Notes under the pieces: generated by a model
What the model was told of the DNA's origin: nothing
The model's database searches: none
What the model saw: only the letters and a program-made list of their open reading frames with translations
Shown here: in pieces, positions 34,001-44,212 of the stretch
Numbering within the stretch: position 1 is the stretch's first letter
How the letters are laid out: each line of letters starts with the position of its first letter
NCBI GenBank assembly: GCA_009599575.1
Contig: VWND01000025.1
Span: forward strand, 186,001-250,000
Direction: 5' to 3'
DNA from: Blumeriella jaapii
Taxonomy: Eukaryota; Ascomycota; Leotiomycetes; Helotiales; Drepanopezizaceae
DNA length: 64,000 bases
Position numbers and translations under genes: made by a program

Positions 34001-34539
34001 AAGAGTTTTATTCGAAAGTCGATTGGCGGTTTGGTTTAAAAAGCCAAACGAATATCTTCTAATAAAGCTCCAGCGAAATAAAATTCGGCTGAAAGTTGTT
34101 ATCGTGCAATCTGAGAAAGCTTATTCTTTTGCAATTAATCGATTTCAAATAATATAATAAAAGGAAATTCGTCGGTTAAAGCGCTTAATTTATATAATTA
34201 TTAATTAATTTCGTATAAAAAAACAGAAAATACCTCGACTTCTGATTAAAAAGCCAAAATAATAAACACAGCTGCTTTTGTACGACGAAGTAAAGCTAAT
34301 AAAACGACAGTTTTGTAAAAATAACGTTTCTGAATTAGGCCTGAAACGGCCAATTAATAAATGCGTTAAAATAAGCAATTCGTACGGCAGAAATCTGAAT
34401 TAAAACAAAAGGTGTTCGTAATCTAATTAATATAAGAATTATATATCCGAAACCAGGGCTTTTCTAAAATAAAATCGTATTTTCCTAGTATTATAATAAA
34501 AGCTATAACTAGTTCGGTATAGCCGGCGGTATTAACTTA

Positions 34540-34790
34540 AAAAAAGACTTAGTAAATAATATCGCCGTAAATAGAAAAGCGTCCGTCAACCACGGTAAGT
34601 TTACGTAAATTAATAAGTAAAACAAAGGTTAATTCGTAGTATTGCACGAAAAAATAATTAATAAAATTATCGGTAGCTTCGGAATCGTTTAAAAAGTAGA
34701 TTTTAATATATATACCATTAATAGTTATAATACAAAGCAATATCAAATATGATTCCGAAACGCCGTTCAAAGCAAATAACTCCAATCCAT
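34540..34790 (-). pseudogene. Gyp3-b aspartic protease
   Basis: The open stretch 34549-34785 (78 codons) contains TYFLND-type sequence with LNDSEATDNFINYFFVQ. The retropepsin box D-S-G-A-T is here D-S-E-A-T, a single G-to-A change destroying the glycine. It continues LTVVDGRFSIYGD, the flap side. Confidence 0.82.
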
Positions 34791-34859
34791 CTTTTAAAAG
34801 TTTCTAATAGTAATAATTATTAAAAACAGTCAGTTTCCCGACTTTTTTGCCTCGGCTTT

Positions 34860-36140
34860 AGCTTTCTTAACCCAAAGGGAATCGGAGCAATCAGCAGCGC
34901 GGTGTTTATCGCTGGCACATCATAAGCAAAAGTTATTAGCAAAAAGGTAGATTCGGCGCGCTAACTTTTCGGCATTATTTATTAAGCGTCTGTTTTTGGC
35001 TATATCGGCTGCGGTTTATATAATTGCTTTGGTTTAAATAGCGCTAAAGTTTATAAAATCGCCTTGAATAATAATCGTAGTAGCAGTTTTAAATATAAAA
35101 GCAAAAAAAGTAATTCCCGTATTACGGCCTCCGGTTTTGTAATAATTAAAATTCAATTATCGAAAAACGATATCGGTTTCGCGTATTTAAACGCAAAAAC
35201 CAATAAAATCGGTTTTTAAATCGGAAAAATTAATATAAAACAAGCGGATAATTATATTAAAATAAAAAGCTTCGCGCAAAATAGCGATAGCGGCTTCGTT
35301 ATTAAATTTAATATAACCTTTAACTTCCAACCAAATAAAAAGAAAAATAAACAGAAATTAATTGCTTTGCTTAAAAAATAGAATTTTTTTAAATGTATCT
35401 GCTTATTAATTAAAAACACCGAACGATTATTAAAAAATTTAAATTATTTCTGTAATAATTAGATAAAAAAAGATGCCGTCCGTACGTAAATCTTTTTGTA
35501 AAGCGCCTTTGGCTGTATCGGAAAAGCGGAAGAAAAAATAACTTATGCGATCCTATTCGGTCGCATATTAATTCTGATTAAAACGGAGCTTTAAAATTAT
35601 ATTTTAAAAAAAAATAGTAAAATGCTTCGTAACGTTGCCGATGTTATCCGAACTTATGAATTTATCGAAGTCGAGAAAAGCAGATATTCTTTTTTTTGCG
35701 TTTAAAATGTTCGGTGTATTTTAACTAGTAGAAGCTTATTTTCGGAAGTTGGCAAGATCGGCTTCGCGATTTTAAATCACTTTCTTTTAAAAAACCTTCT
35801 TTTTCCAGTATTATACCGTTTAAACATCCAGCTTCTAAGCGAAATCATCCAGTTTGGCCTTAAATAATACTATTATATCGTTCTGCTCTACCGCGTAAAC
35901 GAAAATATCAAGGATTTCTTAAAAGCAAGCTTCCGTATTAGCGATTAAAGCGGCGACGACTTGGTCGGGATATTTAAAATGCCCTAAAATAAAGCAATTA
36001 AAAAGTTCCGACAATTTGGAAAATTCCGACATTTCGGTATTAATGCCCGTTAAAAAAAGAGCGTAAAATGTGTTGTTTCGGAATGTAGGCAGAAGCAAAA
36101 CAAAGTTTTTTAAATATAAGTCTTGTATCAAAAAAGGTTA
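34860..36140 (-). pseudogene. Gyp3-b gag with zinc knuckle
   Basis: The open stretch 35919-36131 is the N-terminal part (NTEMSEFSKLSELF, FKYPDQVVAALIA). The capsid block in the middle reads DFDKFISSDNIGNVTKHFT and FRFSDTAKGAL. The zinc knuckle at about 34890-34960 reads C-x2-C-ASDKHRAADC (CCHC intact apart from a stop between the cysteines), then SDSLWVKKAKAEAKK. Confidence 0.85.
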
Positions 36141-36293
36141 TCGTTTCGTAGTTTCGTATAAAAGGTCGTAAAAATCGTAAGATTGTGTCGCGATAAGATT
36201 GATTTTTTATATGCGCAAAAGCAGAACAGAATTGGCAGGCTTTTTCAATTCGAGGGCTGAAATAAAAATGTTAGAAGTGTTTGATAATTAATA

Positions 36294-36465
36294 TATAAAA
36301 AGGCGAACGAGCAGAAGGTTCGTAGATAATTTGCATTAACTACGAGGTTCTAAGTTAAAAATGTCGCGAAGTCTAAAATACAATATGTACGGGCTCCGAT
36401 GTCACGTAACAATAACGTGACCTTCGGACCACGTGACCAACGAACTGACGTCTCATCCCCTCATA
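36294..36465 (-). repeat. Gyp3-b 5' LTR
   Basis: TATAAAAAGG (for TGTAAGGGGG) to CCCCTCATA, followed by TSD TTAAG and the remainder of the Cop1 LTR. It differs from 30485-30656 only by transitions. Confidence 0.92.
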
Positions 36466-36470
36466 TTAAG

Positions 36471-36607
36471 CGAGCCCGAATCTTTCGTCTTTTGCGGAAA
36501 GCTCGCCAATCAGACTTAGAATAATACAAATAACATTTTACTGTATATAATTCATTCGTCCCAGCTTCCGGTAAGGGTTCCTTCCGATTATTCGGCTATA
36601 TACGACA
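36471..36607 (+). repeat. Cop1 5' LTR, right fragment
   Basis: Continues the LTR with CGAGCCCGAATC and ends TATATACGACA. It carries the right arm (GCTCGCC...AGTCAG-like) of the second hairpin seen intact in the 3' LTR. Confidence 0.92.
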
Positions 36608-36626
36608 GTTATGAGCTCCGGAGCTA
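36606..36626 (+). other. Cop1 primer-binding site
   Basis: Immediately after the LTR end comes GTTATGAGCTCCGGAGC. GTTATGAG is complementary to the CTCATAAC anticodon-loop region of initiator tRNA-Met. Priming from a half-tRNA-iMet is known for copia-type elements, so this fits the family and fixes the + orientation. Confidence 0.7.
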
Positions 36627-36647
36627 ATTAATAAGTTTTTTTCTGCA

Positions 36648-37960
36648 ATGTATACGCTAGAAGACTCGTTAAAAGCTTTTACCGGTCAATCCATTCGAAT
36701 TGTTAAAAGATATTCGTGGAAGATTATATTTTGCAGAGTTTTTTTCATTTGGCAAAAGGCTACGAATCGATAAAAAGCTATTAAAAATGCGGAAAGCATT
36801 AATTTTTCGATCTTTTTAATTTATAAATTTTATTTTCATTTTTCTACTTTTTTCAACCAAATCAATCGACCTTTTATAACGAAAATAATATATCGGCCTC
36901 CACGAAAAAAAAGGTTTTTCTCCACGACTCAAAATCGTGAATCTTTTAATTAAAAGCGTATAAATTTTATCGATCAGGAATTTTTCTTTTCGATTACACC
37001 GATCCTGACCTTCCATTTCGCTTTTTTATTAATAAACGATCATAAAAACAGTCGCTATATTAGTTTATCGATCAAAGGAACAAAAAGCGTCAGGTAAATT
37101 ACGATCGAAAATGCGCCGAATATAATAGCATAACCGAAGCAAAAAGGGCCGCCGTTACGATTGGTAATTTTTTCGACAGGCCTCGACCAGCTAATTTGAC
37201 TTTCGACGATTTGAAAAATAAAATCGATCATTTTTCCAAAAACCATTTAAAAAAATTTAAAAAATAACAGAAGTATATTATTACTTATCAGAAATTGCTC
37301 GACTGGGTTTTTTTAATTGTAAAAATCAGTTTAATAAACTTTGCAATTGTTTAATCGGAAATTAACGTTATTAATAATAAAAAAGCGTACGCCATTTTTT
37401 ATACTAATTTGCAGAAAGATTTTTTAATGAATGGGAATATGCGTAAAATTAAAGATTTATATTACGAAAAAAAGCAAAGGTCGTTTTAAGCTTTCGTTCG
37501 TATTCTGAAAAAAAATATTATCTCTGCATACTTTTCCGTAGTTAGCTTCGTCAGATTTAATTACAGGAACACTTTTCGCAAAGTACAGCGGAAAAATGAA
37601 TATGACCGAGTAAATGAAGGAATAGCAGACCGCTTACAAAACAGCTGTCGAATATAAGATTTCTAATATAAATAGCCGCCACGCTGCCACCGATTTTCTC
37701 GACGCAATCGCCGCATATATTAATTTATAATAAGCGAACGGCAAAAAAGCTGAATATTTAAAAAACGAATTTACCGGCTTTTTTATAAAAAAAACTCTAA
37801 TCGAACTGAGTTTTATAATTTTTTTTTTTAAAAACAATCGAAGATTCGATAATTCAGGCCGAAAAATCGGAGTTTTCGCCATTTTTCTTTTCGATTCTAA
37901 AAACAACGATATTTCGAAAGATCGTGGAAAAAAAAAAGGAAAAGGCAAAAAGAAAAAAGA
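36648..37960 (+). pseudogene. Cop1 gag region
   Basis: An ATG at 36641-36650 opens MYTLEDSLKAFTGQSIRIVK. Later, in another frame (about 37060-37255), an uninterrupted stretch reads NKKRQVNYDRKCAEYNSITE and then FFDRPRPANLTFDDLKNKID, consistent with a copia gag but not diagnostic. The minus-strand frames at 36816-37016, 37055-37246 and 37634-37993 are judged to be shadows. Stops and frame changes separate the pieces. The part from 37300 to 38000 is hard to read. Confidence 0.55.
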
Positions 37961-38099
37961 AAAAGGATATAACTGTTTATGCGACATTTTCAAAAAGCGC
38001 TATTTTTATTCTTTAACCGATTGTAAAAAGCTTTTATACGCGATAAATGGTCGTCGTAAAAAAAAGATTTTTCCTAATCTTTTAAACAGGCAAAAAATC

Positions 38100-38720
38100 G
38101 CTGAAATGCGAAAAAAGCTGTTTTTTAATTACAAAAAAGCTTTAAAAGCTTTGAATAAAAAGGGTATTCAAATGGTCGCAATTAACAAAATCCTTAAAAT
38201 TCTAATAACCAAGCCAAAACAAACTCTAAAATCAACTTTTAAAAACGATCAGAAAAAGTTTTTTACCGCAACTTTCTGTTTTTTTTATTTTAATACGATT
38301 AAAAAGCATTTCGGAATCAACGTTTTGGCTTTAAAGCCTGGTTAGTATTACTTTTTAAACAAAAGTATTTTTTTTAATAATTGCTTTAAAACCCATTTAA
38401 TAAACGATAAAAACCTTTTTATCGAAAGATTTTACAAAAAGGTTGATAACTTTATTAATAGCGTTTATGCAAGCATACAAAGTTTTTTAATCGTCGGAAA
38501 AAAAAATCGTTTAATAAAAAAAGCCTTTCGCAAAAAAAATAAAAAGCTCTAGGATATGGTTTTTAATAACGTGGCGTTCGTTTCAGATTTTACTACTAAT
38601 ATTATTTCCGCTAGTTTTTTGATTAAAAAAGATTATTAGTTTCAAAGGTCGGACAATATTTTTCGTTTTGAGAGCTTTGAAAGTTTTATTTTAAAACGTT
38701 AATGTTAGACGATCGCCGAT
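38100..38720 (+). pseudogene. Cop1 protease region
   Basis: A frame from 38106 to 38345 encodes a lysine-rich segment (nucleocapsid/protease linker). Then 38430-38640 reads NNVAFVSDFTTNIISASFLI, which matches the NVxxVPxxxxNLxSxxxL block just after the active site of copia proteases. The D-S/T-G box itself could not be located with confidence. Confidence 0.6.
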
Positions 38721-38839
38721 TTTTATATGTTTAAATATATTAAAATTAACTGCTTTTTTTGTTCGTATTTCCTACGTAATAATTTAAACTTTTTGAAACG
38801 TAATTCGCCCGGCCTAATAATTTATACAATTCCGAAACG

Positions 38840-39850
38840 TCGTACGCGCCATAATTTTTAAAAAAAGCAGCGTGTTTATATACGATAAAAATAACGATGC
38901 GCGCTTATGGCATTTTCGTTCGGGCTATTTAAATAAAAACGCGCTCGAAAAGCTGATCGAAAACACTCGTAAAGTAAAAATCAAAGATTTAATCAGAATG
39001 GAATACGAAAAGTATGCTATTACGTATTTAAAGCAAGTGATTTTAAGAGCAATATCAGAAAACAAATCTTTTAAGCTTTTCTTTCGCATCGGCTGGGATT
39101 TTTACGATTATTTCAAAAGTCGTAGAAAAGCTTATAACGGCTCGACGTAGATATTTTTAATAAAAGACGAATATAGTAAAAAGATTTGGGCCTCCGTTAT
39201 TAGGACGAGAAGTATGAAAATCGTTTTGAACCGTTTCCAAACGTTCGACGTATAAATGAAACGCTAATACAATTTTTCTATTTGCAAAATTCGATAAAAT
39301 AACGAGTCGTCGGTAATTCCAAGGCAAGAAAACATTATTTCGAAGTATCAGAAATAAGCGAAGCGCGAGAGTATCGATTTGGAATTGATTTTATCCTATA
39401 TACACCAGCCAAATAATTCGATCGAACGAGCAGAAAAAAAAGTAATTAAGCGTTCGATAAAAATAAAAATTAAAGCGGAATTTTTAATTTTCTTTTGGCC
39501 CGAAACGATAAAAGCAGCAGCGCATTTGTATAATATATCGCCGTTTGCGAAAAAATAATTTAAGTTTTTAAATAAAATTTTGCATAGCTGATTTAAGTAA
39601 TATTTCCGGTATTACGATTCTGCTATTGTGAAAGCGCGTACGGCCGATTTTAAACCAAATTGGAGCAAAGTTTATGCGTACGAAGCTCGTGCGTATTTAA
39701 TAATAAAAAATCGGAAGGCTATAAGATACAAAAAAGAATTTAAAATCTTTCCGAAAAAACATATCGGATATTTAATTAAATATAGCGCTTTTAATATTTA
39801 TAAAATTTGAATGCTTCAGCTAATACGTATGATTACGAGCCGAAACGTAA
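38840..39850 (+). pseudogene. Cop1 integrase with GAG-pre-integrase domain
   Basis: The open stretch 38872-39150 starts with the pre-integrase motif ARLWHFRSGYLNKNALEKL, then the degraded zinc domain and RIGWDFYDYF (first catalytic Asp). Further on come SIERAEKKVIKRS (catalytic Glu box) and IFFWPETIKAAAHLYNISP. The open stretch 39628-39810 reads FKPNWSKVYAYEARAYLI and KKHIGYLIKYSAFNIYKI, the conserved integrase end. Integrase preceding RT establishes Ty1/copia. Confidence 0.88.
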
Positions 39851-41237
39851 TGTTTAACGAATCCAAGTTTTATTTTTCGGAGGCTGAAAGTTTAAGTTCC
39901 ATAATTAAACTAAAGTTTTAAGAAACCGTAGAATTTATTAAAAACGCGGAAGACGAAAAAGCTCAAAACGCTGAATATCAAACATTAGCGGACGGTTTTA
40001 ATAGCGGCGCAGACCAGCAAAACTCGGTGTGCTAAAAGGAGAATGATACAAAAGAAAAGCCACTATTATAAAACAAGCAATTTTTAGATTTTACAAAAAG
40101 GAATGGAAGTTTTTTCCATCGGAGCCGCTATCAGGACCAAGATTTATTTCAGGCCTTTTTGATGAATTTTTAAAGCTTACGGTAAAAAAGAAAAACATTT
40201 TAATATTAATAAATTTAGATATTCTAAAAAAAGCTAAATCTTCGGAAGTAAAAGATTTAATAGAAATCGAGGCGATCGAGCCTTTTTTTACGGTCGATTC
40301 AAACGTTTAAAGCTCGGGAGTAATAATCCTTTATAAAAGCTTTTTCGACAAAGCTATTACCGACCAGTTTTAATTTTCAAGATTAATTATTAATCGGAAG
40401 TATACAAAGCATATCCGAAATATTTTGACCGACGCGATAAAAGCGTTAAAAGGTTATAAAAATCTAAGAAAAAGTAATAAATTAGCAAAGCTTATTATTG
40501 CAAAACAGGATAAAACAGAGCAAAGCTTTAAAAGGTTTTTCGGCGCGGGCATAAAAATGGTTTTATACGAGAAAGCGCGCAATTCAACCTTTTAAATTAT
40601 AATTAAAAGCTATCGTCCGGCAAATCAGACGCCAGATCGATTTAAAATAAAGCAGCCATTTGAACGATTGCTTTTGGAAGCTTTTTCAAGGCTGACTATT
40701 AAAAAGGAGGCATTATTTAAAAGAAGTAAAAAGAACAAATCGAAGTTTCCGATAAGCGATGAAAAACAGCTGATTTTAAAAACTGCTAAACGAAATCGTA
40801 TAAATTTTATTTTATACTGGCCGGATAAACCGAAAGTGTACGCCACGGTATGCGAAATCTTTTAATTAATGGTTTTATTTATTAAATAACAGATCGACGA
40901 ATTCGTTTATACGTTTTGAACAAACGAGCCGATTTAAATAAATGGAAAAGATTTCTAAGCTGTTTACGCAGTAATGGCGGCTTCGATAGAAAAAAAGTCG
41001 GTAAAAAACATTTAATTTTTCGACCAAAAACAATATCGGGACAACCTTCCGAAAGCTTTAAGAAACTGAAACGAATTAAAAAACTATCAAATAAAAAAGC
41101 AATTTAAAAAAGGAGCAAAAACCGAAATCAAGAATTTAAAAACCAGAAAATGCTGGAAAATTGTCAAAAGGAATAAAATTATAAAGCTTATTCCATTTAA
41201 ATAGGTTTTTATATACAAAACGAATAGCTTAGGCGAA
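39850..41237 (+). pseudogene. Cop1 integrase-RT linker
   Basis: About 1.4 kb of variable polyprotein between integrase and RT. Lysine-rich frames at 40668-40865 and 40916-41107 are in the coding direction and probably genuine remnants. No domain is recognised, as is usual for this linker in copia elements. Confidence 0.55.
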
Positions 41238-42000
41238 TTGCAGCGGTGCAAATCGAAACTAGTCGTAAAAAAAGATTTCCAAAACGAAGTTTCAATTTTT
41301 TTTATATACGTAATTATATTTGCAGCCCGTTTTTTCCGAACGGTTATAACGCTGGCGGCCTATTTCGATCTGGAAGTTAAGCAATTCGATATAATTAATG
41401 CTTTCGTTAATGCAAAACGAAACTCCAGAAATAAGCCAGTTACGTGTTATTTGCCTGATGGATTCAAACAACCAGATATGGTGGTACAGCTAGACCGAGC
41501 TTTGTATAAGTTAAAAGACTTTCCAGCTTTATAATACGGCGAATTTGCCAATATTTTAAAAAAGCTGAAGCTCGAATTAATAAGCAAAAAGTTTTATATA
41601 TTCGCTAACGAAATGCGAAATATATACGTGGCGTTTTACGTCGACGATATTTAAATTTTATACCACGCCTTTTATTCGTCAAAAGCCGACGAAATTATTT
41701 TCGATCTGAAAAAGGTCTACGAGCTTATAAATATAGGAAATCTGAACTATTTTCTCGGAATCCGTATTTTACGAAACAGACAAAAAAAAAGTCTTTCTGC
41801 TCCACGACTCGTATATCGAAAAAATCGCTACGAAGTTTAATATATGCAAAAAGCGCTTTTCAAATACGCTTTTCCTAATTTGCGAATTTGTTAAAAACCT
41901 AGGCGTAGCCACGCTTCCGCAAATCAAAAAGTATTAAAAAAAGGTCGGTTTAATTTTATATACGGCTATTATGCTTCGATCCGACGTGATCTTCGCAGCC
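41238..42000 (+). pseudogene. Cop1 reverse transcriptase
   Basis: The open stretch 41238-41534 (98 codons) reads KSKLVVKKDFQNEV, then TLAAYFDLEVKQFDIINAFV and YLPDGFKQPDMV, then LDRALYKLKDFPAL, a textbook copia RT start. A stop replaces the Trp after FPAL. The catalytic box FYVDDI lies at 41634-41651 with both aspartates intact, then NLNYFLGIRILR. A frame change follows near 41780. It is the least damaged RT active site in the window. Confidence 0.92.
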
Positions 42001-42079
42001 TTTCAGCTTTTTTACTTTTTTACCAATCTAAGTTTTTAATATTTCGAAGCAGCCAATTGAACGCTTCGATATTTTTATA

Positions 42080-42650
42080 AAACGAGATTCCTAAAAATCG
42101 TTTACAGTCGGAAGGAGCGGAAAAACCAATTAATAATTTCCATCGACGCTTTTTTCGCCGACGATTTAAAAATTCGGAAATTCTTTTAAAGGTATATCTT
42201 TTTTCTTTTCGAAAATGCCATTTTGTAAAAGGCTGTACGATAAAATATAATTACTATTTTTTTTATTAAAGCGGAGCTATTTGCTTATATAGCGACCGTA
42301 AAAGAAATAATGGCATTTCAACGTTTTTTTAAAAAGCTTCGATTCGACGTTGTTTCTAAATGGAACGTATATTGCGATAATCAGCAAACGATCAGATTAA
42401 TCGTAAAAGATAAAAAGAAAATCTTTACGAAGCTTCGCTACGTCGATATAAGTAATATATGGATTCGTTAAAAATATTAAAATGAAAAGTTTAAAATTAT
42501 ATATTTTTTAATAAATAAAATATACGCAAACGGTTTTATTAAAAATCTGACCCGATAAAAGCACGAAAGTTTCGTTAAACTCTTTAATTTACGGGATTTT
42601 CGGAGCTTTGTCGAAAAGCTCGACCAATCGAATTGAAAAGCTTGCATTTT
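42080..42650 (+). pseudogene. Cop1 RNase H
   Basis: Reads IISIDAFFADDLKIRKF, FFIKAELFAYIATVKEIMAF, VYCDNQQTIRLIVKDKK and LRYVDISNIWIR, then a tail KHESFVKLFNLRDF. These are the catalytic D/E/D blocks of copia RNase H in order. Stops occur at expected Trp/Gln codons. pol ends near 42640. Confidence 0.87.
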
Positions 42651-42767
42651 GCAGGCGTATACTTATTTAAATAGATTTTTATTAAAACTTAAAATATAGC
42701 AAAAACCATTTTTTAAACAAAGGAAATCCGAACTTTTCGCAAACCCAGAAACTTAAAACCAAACCGT

Positions 42768-43190
42768 TTAGCTTTGCAAAAAATTAAAAATATAATTCGC
42801 CAAAATAATAATCCGCGCCCGACGCTCCGCGATAATCAGATTTGGAATAAATCCTCCGATAGCTCTTTTAAAAACAGCTGCCGCCGGCTGTGCAGCCGGA
42901 ACATTTTTTTTTTTTTGCGGAATTTTATTAGGCTGAGAATCAGAAACATTTGACAAAAGGGTCGCCGCGAGATTTTTTTCTGGATTTTCAAAAACGAAAG
43001 TATTTTTTGGTAGATCGTGGCCAGGCTCCATTCCGCTAGCACGTAAAGCAGAAGTAAAAGTTTCTATTCGAAGAGCAGAAGCAAAAATCTGAAGAATTCT
43101 ACGAGCCGCGGCGAGCTTCGCGTCAGTAATACGCTTTGTGTTTATTAGCTTTGTTTTTGAATTATAATCGATTTGAAAGCTTATTTTTTT
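42768..43190 (-). CDS. Antisense frame 2 in Cop1, unknown protein
   Basis: Unrecognised. From about 43190 the minus strand stays open for some 140 codons. The first Met is at 43031 (87 codons to the stop at 42768), but the upstream part is coding-like too (KLAAARRILQIFASALRIET). After the Met come GHDLPKNTFVFENPEKNLAA, SQPNKIPQKKK, an alanine-rich segment and FKRAIGGFIPNLIIAERRAR. It lies between RNase H and the 3' LTR, outside pol. It may be the downstream part of the larger antisense frame at 43251-43997, joined by a frameshift, intron or RIP-made stop. Low AT bias compared with pol. Confidence 0.4.
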   Translation of the reverse strand, partial: KKISFQIDYNSKTKLINTKRITDAKLAAARRILQIFASALRIETFTSALRASGMEPGHDLPKNTFVFENPEKNLAATLLSNVSDSQPNKIPQKKKNVPAAQPAAAVFKRAIGGFIPNLIIAERRARIIILANYIFNFLQS

Positions 43191-43250
43191 GCATTTTCAA
43201 AACCGCCTTAACCGTAGGATAGAAAATAACCGTTATATTCTAGGAATCGA

Positions 43251-43997
43251 TCAGCAGGGACGATAAAGTTTTTCGATAAAACTGACCGCTTTAGTAATTT
43301 TGTTAATCCGAGCTTTAAAAACGAAAAACCACGCAGCCAAAACGTTCGCGTCGGCCGGAATATACGACGTGCTGATTGCGTAGCACCGATAGCAACGAGT
43401 TTTAGTTAAATTCGATAAGCAATCGTAATTTAGGTTTCCAGTTGCTTCGCGAATAATACAGATTATATAAAAAATAGGATTGAGAGGCTCAGAAATAATA
43501 AGCTTTCTGGCTCTAATGCGAACGCGTTTTAAAAGACGACCATCGTCGTTATTTCCACCTCCAGTCCTTTCGCTCTGATAACTTTCGGGCGCTCCTTTTC
43601 CAGAAGCGCCAATGTTTTGCCCTTTCTCTCCGGAAGTGCCACCAGGACCGAAACCATCGCCAGTAGCTTTTTTACCGCCAGCAGCGTTTTTCCTACTTTT
43701 AGGCGCCATATCGGCATTCTCGAGGCCAGGCAAATATAAATTTTCGAAAAAACCGTCCAAAAACGAAATATCGAAAAGGTCGCTTTTTTCGAAAGGGTCA
43801 AAAAGAAACGAATTGGCCGAAAAAGCCGACTGATTGCGCAAAATAAACTTCGCAAAACTTCGATTACGCAAGCGCCGAAGACTAAAAGTCCGAAAAGCTG
43901 GGCCAACTGATCGCGTAAAGCCACGCGGACGACCTTTTTTGGATATGAAAAAGGCTATGTCGATATTTTTGATTAAAATAATAGAGTCTGAATTCAT
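43251..43997 (-). CDS. Antisense frame 1 in Cop1, 248 codons, unknown protein with AT-hook-like motif
   Basis: Longest open frame in the window, read from near the 3' LTR towards pol. No family is recognised. Residues 20-26 are KKGRPRG, matching the AT-hook core (basic-GRP-basic). A second Met at residue 97 starts a Gly/Lys-rich low-complexity part (to about 150). Residues 157-165 are a basic run (KRVRIRARK), and C202-Y-R-C205 forms a CxxC pair. The DNA at 43545-43720 is visibly GC-rich with intact CpA and CpC, unlike pol. It could be an accessory antisense gene, a captured host fragment, or a chance frame in less-mutated DNA. Transcription from the 3' LTR on the minus strand is inferred only. 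Confidence 0.45.
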   Translation of the reverse strand: MNSDSIILIKNIDIAFFISKKGRPRGFTRSVGPAFRTFSLRRLRNRSFAKFILRNQSAFSANSFLFDPFEKSDLFDISFLDGFFENLYLPGLENADMAPKSRKNAAGGKKATGDGFGPGGTSGEKGQNIGASGKGAPESYQSERTGGGNNDDGRLLKRVRIRARKLIISEPLNPIFYIICIIREATGNLNYDCLSNLTKTRCYRCYAISTSYIPADANVLAAWFFVFKARINKITKAVSFIEKLYRPC

Positions 43998-44212
43998 TAA
44001 AAACTAATAAAAAGATAAAAAAGTTAAGGTTTTTATAAGCGACGAAACTTTTATTTAAATTAAATTGGCTTTATTTACGCTCCGCAATAATAAAAAATAT
44101 AAATAAATCATATAAATGTTATAATATCGCGTTACGGCCGCATTCGGACGACAAAAGAACCTTCCCGCGCTTTGAAAGTAGCTGATCACCGGATTAGCAA
44201 TCAGCTAAAAAA
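43998..44212 (+). other. Cop1 sequence between the antisense frame and the 3' LTR
   Basis: About 215 bp without a gene. It precedes the 3' LTR. The bases next to the LTR (CAGCTAAAAAA) form only a weak polypurine tract. If antisense frame 1 is expressed, its promoter would be here or in the LTR. Confidence 0.5.

Larger units (their letters stand above)
30485..36465 (-). mobile_element. Gyp3-b, complete but dead chromodomain Ty3/gypsy element, innermost layer
   Basis: 5981 bp, LTRs 30485-30656 and 36294-36465 (172 bp each), TSD TTAAG (30480-30484, 36466-36470) inside the Cop1 5' LTR. Being innermost it is the youngest insertion of the five-layer nest. Even so, its LTRs differ at about 16 positions by hand count, all transitions. 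Gene order on the minus strand: gag with zinc knuckle, protease, RT, RNase H, integrase, chromodomain, basic tail. Confidence 0.94.

Noticed and set aside
37055..37246. Minus-strand frame of 63 codons
   Set aside because: The opposite strand here reads as a better, charged copia gag stretch in the expected direction.
43529..43924. Second minus-strand frame of 131 codons and a plus-strand frame at 43612-43833
   Set aside because: They overlap the 248-codon frame in other frames. The longer frame has the more protein-like features, so these were treated as shadows.
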